Below the pieces are notes generated by a model, which had not been told where the DNA came from, ran no database searches, and worked only from the letters and a program-made list of their open reading frames with translations. DNA of 11,185 nucleotides from Methanobacteriota archaeon (GTDB lineage Archaea > Thermoplasmatota > Poseidoniia > Poseidoniales > Poseidoniaceae): contig PBTA01000066.1 in assembly GCA_002726395.1 (NCBI GenBank), positions 5,054 to 16,238 of the forward strand. Direction: 5' to 3'. This document shows positions 6,434 through 11,185 of this stretch, in pieces. Each line of letters starts with the position of its first letter. Within the stretch, counting starts at the first letter, position 1. A program made the translations under genes and the position numbers.

Positions 6434-8038
6434 ATGGTCATGCTACAACGACAGCAGCACATGGCGGATGCTCTAGATGTGGCAACTAGGTCTTTCAACA
6501 TCAATTCAAAATTAGGTCCAAAACTAAAAGCTGCTGCAGAACAGAATGCAATACTAAGAATTGGTTGGACAAATGCAGGTGACCCAGTCCCAAAGAACGG
6601 AGAACTAGGCTTGTGTCCTGGATTACCAAAAGGTGCTAAAATAAGGGCATTAGGAAAATTAGGCTCATGGACAGCAGCTTTTGGCAACGGCGGTACTTTT
6701 ACCATTCAAGGAGATGTAGAGTCTTATCTTGGTGCAGGTAATGATGGAAATACCATTACCTGTGAGAGGTCGGCTGGCAATTATGCTGGATACGGCATGA
6801 AATCTGGCGAAATCTCAATCTTGGACGGATGTGGAAACGACCTTGGAAGCCAGATGGAAGGCGGCCTTATTTTTGTGAGAGGCAATGCCGGTCAGAGAGT
6901 TGGCGGTGGCATGAAAGACGGGGTCATCGTAATTGATGGAGACATTGGTAACGACCCAGGTGCAGGTATGAGTGGTGGTCTGATAATTGTCAACGGAAGA
7001 TGCCCTAATCCACCTGAAGGTGTAACACTTAGACCAGTGACCAAAACTGAACTGACCAAAATAAATAAAAAATTAGATGGTAATGATTTTGAAATCCCCA
7101 ATGACTCTGTATGTTTAGAAAGTACAAGTCAAAAAGATGATTTGACATCAAATAATGTTGTTTCTTCTGGCGACATGTCAACAATTGGATTGGTGCCAAC
7201 AGATACACCACACAAAATGAATTACATCACCTGTGACACCGTAGCGCTGATTGGTGAGAGAGGTGAAACCAATACTCCAATAGCACTACCTCTACCACTA
7301 ATGCCATTGATCTCAGATGGTGAAATATTATCTAACTTTGAGCACAAAAGCGGGCTAGATAATCGTATAGATACTCAACCATTCATTGTATCAAATAATC
7401 CAAGAATAATTGATTTTGCCCTGGTCAGCATTGGCAATCTAAATTTCATTGGGCCAAGTCTAAGTGAATGTGGCGGGATTGTAATCGACATGTTGGGACT
7501 GCCAAGTATGAACTCTGAGGAAATTGACGGCATGCTTGTAGCACTCCGTTCATTACTAGGTCAAGAAAAACCATTTGCCTTTAGTAACGGAGTAGGTCGT
7601 ATTGACTATTTACACAAAACTTCTGCTTACCATAGAGCAGATTTGGCGATTTGCTCTATTGAGGACGGGACAGGTATTTCTGAACCGGCTAGCCTACCAC
7701 TAATAGGCAGAAGCAATAAGGCAAATTTAGAAGATTATTACACAGATTCTGTCATTTCGCTTGGTTTTTCAGCAAATGCTGACGATATTGTCAAATTTTA
7801 CGCAGCAGGTCTAAAGCTTGTCTGTTGCGCAACTCCAGCAGAAGACGGCCCTGAAATTAACCGCTGGTTGAACGAAATTCATCTAGAACTTTCCACAACA
7901 TTACAGCGAATGGGATTAGAAAGTATCGATTCACTATCAAGGCAAAACCTTAGAGCCCTAGATTTTGAAACAGCTGCAGTTAGTGGGCTAAGGCTGGCAG
8001 GATATGAGCGGCCACTGCCACACTGGTTTGCAAGATAG
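6434..8038 (+). CDS. Glutamate synthase-related protein: GXGXG beta-helix fused to a degenerate FMN-barrel-like region
   Basis: 534 residues in two parts. Residues about 80-200 form a GXGXG right-handed beta-helix, with rungs about 19-20 residues apart (YLGAGNDG, YAGYGMKSG, LGSQMEGG, VGGGMKDG, PGAGMSGG). This domain is shared by the GltB C-terminus and formylmethanofuran dehydrogenase subunit C. After a low-complexity linker (about 215-255), the second half resembles the FMN-binding barrel of glutamate synthase, best seen around NGVGRIDYLHKTSAYHRADL and EDGTGIS (386-415) and in the closing helices LQRMGLESIDSL (490-501). The domain order is the reverse of bacterial GltB. The barrel's DGG phosphate-binding segment and the cysteine cluster for the 3Fe-4S centre are not seen, and no glutaminase domain is present. 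Glutamate synthase activity is therefore doubtful, and a scaffold or regulatory role is as likely. The start is ATG 6434; in-frame ATGs at 6440 and 6461 are alternatives. pheT follows after 8 bp. Confidence 0.82.
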   Translation: MVMLQRQQHMADALDVATRSFNINSKLGPKLKAAAEQNAILRIGWTNAGDPVPKNGELGLCPGLPKGAKIRALGKLGSWTAAFGNGGTFTIQGDVESYLGAGNDGNTITCERSAGNYAGYGMKSGEISILDGCGNDLGSQMEGGLIFVRGNAGQRVGGGMKDGVIVIDGDIGNDPGAGMSGGLIIVNGRCPNPPEGVTLRPVTKTELTKINKKLDGNDFEIPNDSVCLESTSQKDDLTSNNVVSSGDMSTIGLVPTDTPHKMNYITCDTVALIGERGETNTPIALPLPLMPLISDGEILSNFEHKSGLDNRIDTQPFIVSNNPRIIDFALVSIGNLNFIGPSLSECGGIVIDMLGLPSMNSEEIDGMLVALRSLLGQEKPFAFSNGVGRIDYLHKTSAYHRADLAICSIEDGTGISEPASLPLIGRSNKANLEDYYTDSVISLGFSANADDIVKFYAAGLKLVCCATPAEDGPEINRWLNEIHLELSTTLQRMGLESIDSLSRQNLRALDFETAAVSGLRLAGYERPLPHWFAR

Positions 8039-8042
8039 GTGA
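8037..8042 (+). promoter_or_regulatory. Shine-Dalgarno site for pheT
   Basis: AGGTGA lies four bases before the pheT ATG and overlaps the TAG stop of the preceding gene. It matches six bases of the archaeal anti-Shine-Dalgarno complement (GGAGGTGA). It is the only clear ribosome binding site in the window. It sits at the one internal start of the rightward operon, as expected for a leaderless-first-gene, SD-for-downstream-genes pattern. Confidence 0.7.
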
Positions 8043-8046
8043 AAGT

Positions 8047-9738
8047 ATGCCAACAATTTCTGTAGATCAAGAACTTATTGACAGGTTAATGACGAAACAT
8101 GGTTATCAACATGACATTGATTATCTAGCAGATAACCTGCCGCTATTAGGCACAGACATCGACAGATGTGACACAAAAACACTTGATATCGAGATTTTTC
8201 CAAATCGACCTGACTTACTATCTGGTGAAACATTATCCAGAGCCATAAGGAACTTCATTCACCGCGCCAAAGCAACTCCAAATCTTGATATTAAGGCTGG
8301 TGACATAGAACTCATTGTTGATAGTGAGCTTAAAGAAATCAGGCCAATTATTCTAGGAGCAGTAGTAAGGGGCGTTAATCCAGGAAGAACACCAATTGAA
8401 TCTGATGCATTCATTAAATCATTAATGGATCATCAAGAAAAACTACACTTTGCGCTTGGCAGGGGAAGAAAGCGTGCATCGATAGGCGTTCATGATTTGA
8501 ATAACATTAAACCACCGTTTCTTGTTAAAGCAGTGTCAAGTGAAACCTGTTTCACTCCATTAGCAATGAGTGGTGAAATGTCTATTAAGCAAATACTGCA
8601 AGAACATCCAAAAGGTGTTGATTATGCCCACCTACTCGATGGTTTTGATAAATATCCGGTGATTATTGATGCTGATGATAAGATATTGTCTTTTCCACCA
8701 ATTATAAATGGCGCACATACAACTGTTACGCCTGAAACTACCGACTTTTTTATTGATGTAACTGGCTGGGATTACCGCTCATGTGAAGCATGTTTGATGC
8801 TAATTGCTATGCAACTAGAAGAATATGGTGGCACCATAGAATCTGTCAAAGTAACAGGCTGTGATGGCACAATTGAACACCTACCTAACGGTGAGGCAAT
8901 CGAACATAAATTGCCTAGAAAACTGTTGAATGGACTACTTGGAGACACATTGCAGGAGAGTCAAATCTCAACTGCAATAAACCGAATGGGAGGCTCTTTA
9001 ATCAGTAACGATGAGGATTTTATTTCATTAGCAATGCCTAGATGGAGATTTGACATATTACATCCAGTTGACCTTGTTGAAGATATTGCAATTGGGCATG
9101 GCTATGAAAATTTGGGAACAGACATAGCAAAATCACCTATGACTGCAGTTCCTAGAATTGACAATAATATCCTAAGAAGAATAAGAGATTCAATGCAAGG
9201 ACTTGGAATGATGCAAATCCAATCTCTAACATTATCTAACGACCATGACCAATTTGAGTTGATGCGCTGGAATAATGTTGGTGAAGTAACACGCATCACA
9301 AATCCAATTACCATCGACCATACATTACTAAGACAATATTTGACCCCAGGTTTACTCAGATTGCTATCAAGTAATCGACACCATGATTTGCCGCAGAATG
9401 TTTACGAATTAGGCACGGTTGTGAGAGATCATCACAATTCAACTAGATTAGCATTTTTAGTTGCTGAAAGAAGTGGTGGGTTTGCCGCAGTTCGTGGAAG
9501 AATTCAAGCATTCTTGAGAGATTTAGGTGCACAGGAATATCAAATCTCGCCCTTGCCAGATAATGACGGGCCTTGGCTGGCTGGAAGAGCAGCTAAAGTA
9601 TCTGTCAATGGAATTCATGTGGGTTGCTTTGGAGAATTGGATCCTAAGGTTGCGGAACAATTTGAACTAAAAGTCCCACTGAATGGTGCTGAGTTTTCAG
9701 TTGACCAGATATTATTAGCAATTCCAGACCCGGTATAA
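8047..9738 (+). CDS. pheT: Phenylalanine--tRNA ligase beta subunit (archaeal type)
   Basis: This is the beta subunit of the heterotetrameric phenylalanyl-tRNA synthetase, which charges tRNA-Phe with phenylalanine in the cytoplasm. At 563 residues it has the archaeal/eukaryotic length, without the extra N-terminal tRNA-binding and C-terminal anticodon-binding domains of bacterial PheT. Seen in order: the N-terminal segment IEIFPNRPDLLS (48-59); the B3/B4 domain with LGRGRKRASIGVHDL (137-151) and FPPIINGAHTTVT (216-228), the region that holds the editing site in this family; the B5 domain (about 287-357, LPRKLLNGLLG to DLVEDIAIGHGYENL); and the catalytic-core-like domain with LLRQYLTPGLLRLL (427-440) and YELGTVV (453-459). 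The ATG start at 8047 is supported by an AGGTGA site. The gene lies 8 bp after the GltB-like gene, so the two are probably co-transcribed. The partner pheS is not in the window. Confidence 0.97.
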   Translation: MPTISVDQELIDRLMTKHGYQHDIDYLADNLPLLGTDIDRCDTKTLDIEIFPNRPDLLSGETLSRAIRNFIHRAKATPNLDIKAGDIELIVDSELKEIRPIILGAVVRGVNPGRTPIESDAFIKSLMDHQEKLHFALGRGRKRASIGVHDLNNIKPPFLVKAVSSETCFTPLAMSGEMSIKQILQEHPKGVDYAHLLDGFDKYPVIIDADDKILSFPPIINGAHTTVTPETTDFFIDVTGWDYRSCEACLMLIAMQLEEYGGTIESVKVTGCDGTIEHLPNGEAIEHKLPRKLLNGLLGDTLQESQISTAINRMGGSLISNDEDFISLAMPRWRFDILHPVDLVEDIAIGHGYENLGTDIAKSPMTAVPRIDNNILRRIRDSMQGLGMMQIQSLTLSNDHDQFELMRWNNVGEVTRITNPITIDHTLLRQYLTPGLLRLLSSNRHHDLPQNVYELGTVVRDHHNSTRLAFLVAERSGGFAAVRGRIQAFLRDLGAQEYQISPLPDNDGPWLAGRAAKVSVNGIHVGCFGELDPKVAEQFELKVPLNGAEFSVDQILLAIPDPV

Positions 9739-9746
9739 TTTTACAC

Positions 9747-9754
9747 AATAAATA
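9747..9754 (+). promoter_or_regulatory. Putative TATA box for the secreted Ig-like protein
   Basis: AATAAATA lies about 36-43 bases before the ATG at 9790, in the 51-bp gap after pheT. At usual archaeal spacing, transcription would start about a dozen bases before the ATG. No Shine-Dalgarno site precedes the ATG (ATTACAGAAACT), so an own promoter seems more likely than read-through from pheT. Weak, assigned by eye. Confidence 0.3.
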
Positions 9755-9789
9755 GCATTGTTTGATATGCTAATGGTATTACAGAAACT

Positions 9790-11185
9790 ATGCGCAGGAC
9801 ATTGGTTGCACTGGTCTTGGTCTTGTGCATATTTACTCCAATGGTCGAAAACAGTGCAGCCAATGCCGAAAATGACATATTTGAATTAGATTCAACAACC
9901 AGACATATTATTCACCGCGGCCAAACTATTGAAGCGTCGATAACCATAAGAAATCTCGCCGACCAAGTCAATGAGATTACTTTTGTAAAATCACTGCCTG
10001 ACAATATCTCAATCAGTAATTTACCTGATGATTATCAACTGTCTGAAGGGCAGATTAGGCAATTTAGATTCTATTTCAGCTGTGATGATTATGCTCCCTA
10101 CCAGACAGTAAATGCAATCATAACAACCACCTCATCACTAGATTTACAATTAACTGTAGAGAGTGAATTTAGCCTTATTATCTCAAAGCAATCCGATCTT
10201 CAATATGGGGTAAATGGTGATTCTCAGTTCGTGGTTGACCCGGGAATTAGAACGAACCTGGCAGTTAACATGACCAATTATGGCCTGTTTGAAGATAATG
10301 TTTCATTTTCAATTCAAACAAACTCAAACTGGGTGTGGGGATGGACAATGAATAATACAGTAGACCAGACTTCTTATGAGTATTTTACACCAAATCAATT
10401 ATGCTACATTTATTTGTGGATACAAGTACCAGAGGTGATAAATTCTCAGCCACTATTCGAATCAGGGCCACGTTTTTCTTTAGTCGCAACCTCTAGTTTA
10501 GATGAATTAACCACCACCTGGAACTTTGACTTATTGATGTCTGAGTTTAGAAATGTGTCAATTGTTGAACAGGTAACTAGCTTGTCACTAGACCCTGATT
10601 CTAGCGGTAGAACTCCCGTGACCATTAGTAATGTTGGTAATGTTGAAAATCTTGTAAGTATTGATTTACAAGTTATTGACGAGGACGGAATCCCGATAAT
10701 AGGAGTACCAATTTCTGATAGAATAGAGTATAATGGTTGGATTATCGCCATTTTTGGTGGCTATGAAGATGAATTTATTCAACCAACTGATTTTCGTACC
10801 TTTGAGGTTGGGTTTCAATCTCCAAATTTCAATGATGGACACATAGATGTCAGAGTATTAATTACCCCAATTGGTGCAACAGACCGAATTAAATCTGTTG
10901 ACTTACAAACAGCAATTGTATGGCATAGAGAGTTAGATGCTGACCTTATTTCTGACGACTGCTCACAATTATTGCCAACCAAAACCTGTGGTGCAAATTT
11001 AAGAATTTATAATGACGGAAATTATCAAGATAATTATTTATTAGAAATTATTGAAGCACCAAATTTTGTCAATCTATCACTTGGAACCGCTTCATTGGAA
11101 ATTGGTAAGAATTCTTTTGTTGATATCAACAGTCTTACGGTAACAGCCAATCAAGAAGCGAGTGCCTTTGCTAATGGCGATATTA
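9790..11185 (+). CDS. Secreted Ig-like-repeat surface protein, N-terminal 465 residues (open at window edge)
   Basis: The frame from ATG 9790 stays open to the right edge with no stop, so at least 465 residues. A classical signal peptide is visible: MRR, then a hydrophobic core (TLVALVLVLCIFTPM), with a likely cleavage after ANA near residue 26. The mature part is rich in beta-strand-like alternation and appears to hold about four beta-sandwich units (roughly 30-133, 134-250, 255-380 and 383 onward), marked by NYG (163), NVGN (281) and NDGN (408). The same N-x-G-N style recurs in the repeats of the protease in this window. Six N-x-S/T sequons are seen (for example NIS 72, NMT 160, NVS 170 and NVS 255). 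No catalytic motif is visible in the part present. It may end in a membrane anchor outside the window. Likely a surface or S-layer-associated protein or part of a larger exported enzyme; function unknown. Five bases of the start region overlap nothing else, and it follows pheT after 51 bp. Confidence 0.85.
   Translation, partial: MRRTLVALVLVLCIFTPMVENSAANAENDIFELDSTTRHIIHRGQTIEASITIRNLADQVNEITFVKSLPDNISISNLPDDYQLSEGQIRQFRFYFSCDDYAPYQTVNAIITTTSSLDLQLTVESEFSLIISKQSDLQYGVNGDSQFVVDPGIRTNLAVNMTNYGLFEDNVSFSIQTNSNWVWGWTMNNTVDQTSYEYFTPNQLCYIYLWIQVPEVINSQPLFESGPRFSLVATSSLDELTTTWNFDLLMSEFRNVSIVEQVTSLSLDPDSSGRTPVTISNVGNVENLVSIDLQVIDEDGIPIIGVPISDRIEYNGWIIAIFGGYEDEFIQPTDFRTFEVGFQSPNFNDGHIDVRVLITPIGATDRIKSVDLQTAIVWHRELDADLISDDCSQLLPTKTCGANLRIYNDGNYQDNYLLEIIEAPNFVNLSLGTASLEIGKNSFVDINSLTVTANQEASAFANGDI

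Noticed and set aside
6430..6705. Minus-strand open frame opposite the start of the GltB-like gene
   Set aside because: Its sequence is the reverse reading of the Gly/Pro-rich GXGXG coding region, and it conflicts with the divergent promoter layout.
9739..9742. Short T-run after the pheT stop as a possible transcription terminator
   Set aside because: Four T residues with no longer T-tract or hairpin are too weak to call.
10446..10751. Minus-strand open frame of 101 codons inside the secreted protein gene
   Set aside because: The plus frame from 9790 is open across the entire region and starts with a signal peptide; the antisense frame shows no motif.
1..11185. Hidden non-coding RNA, CRISPR array, tRNA, attachment site or mobile element
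   Set aside because: All intergenic gaps are about 100 bp or shorter, and I saw no tRNA-like cloverleaf, regular repeat-spacer pattern, terminal inverted repeats or transposase motifs.

Overview
The window looks like archaeal chromosomal DNA, most likely from a planktonic marine euryarchaeon of the Marine Group II type (Ca. Poseidoniales, Thermoplasmatota). Three things suggest this. Glyceraldehyde-3-phosphate dehydrogenase is the archaeal type II form (Rossmann GYGTIGKR, catalytic motif SCNTTGL). PheT is the short archaeal/eukaryotic form of about 563 residues. Most genes lack a clear Shine-Dalgarno site and have AT-rich, TATA-like boxes very close to the start codon, with large secreted Ig-like surface proteins nearby. 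The exact lineage is an inference. By eye the base composition is AT-rich and uniform, with no mobile element, tRNA, rRNA, CRISPR array or obvious transferred island.

Layout. Three genes run leftwards from a divergent promoter region at about 6333-6433. The first is gap (start corrected to 6332). The second is a 1664-residue membrane-anchored subtilisin-like protease whose GTG start overlaps the gap TAG stop by one base. The third is adk, cut by the left edge after 87 codons. Two genes run rightwards from the same intergenic region: an unusual glutamate-synthase-related protein (GXGXG beta-helix followed by a degenerate FMN-barrel-like region) and, eight bases later, pheT. A second rightward transcription unit starts at 9790 and encodes a secreted Ig-like-repeat protein that is still open at the right edge. 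Nearly every base is coding; the longest gap is about 100 bp.

How the genes fit together. gap and adk belong to central carbon and nucleotide energy metabolism, and pheT to translation. The protease and the right-hand protein are cell-surface proteins built from the same kind of tandem beta-sandwich repeat with a recurring N-x-G-N/T motif. No gene in the window needs an exotic system to explain it. The points most worth a second look are the protease (an Asp where the oxyanion-hole Asn should be, and a proline-rich cytoplasmic tail ending in a GWTxEQW-type motif) and the permuted, apparently non-catalytic glutamate-synthase-like fusion linked to pheT.
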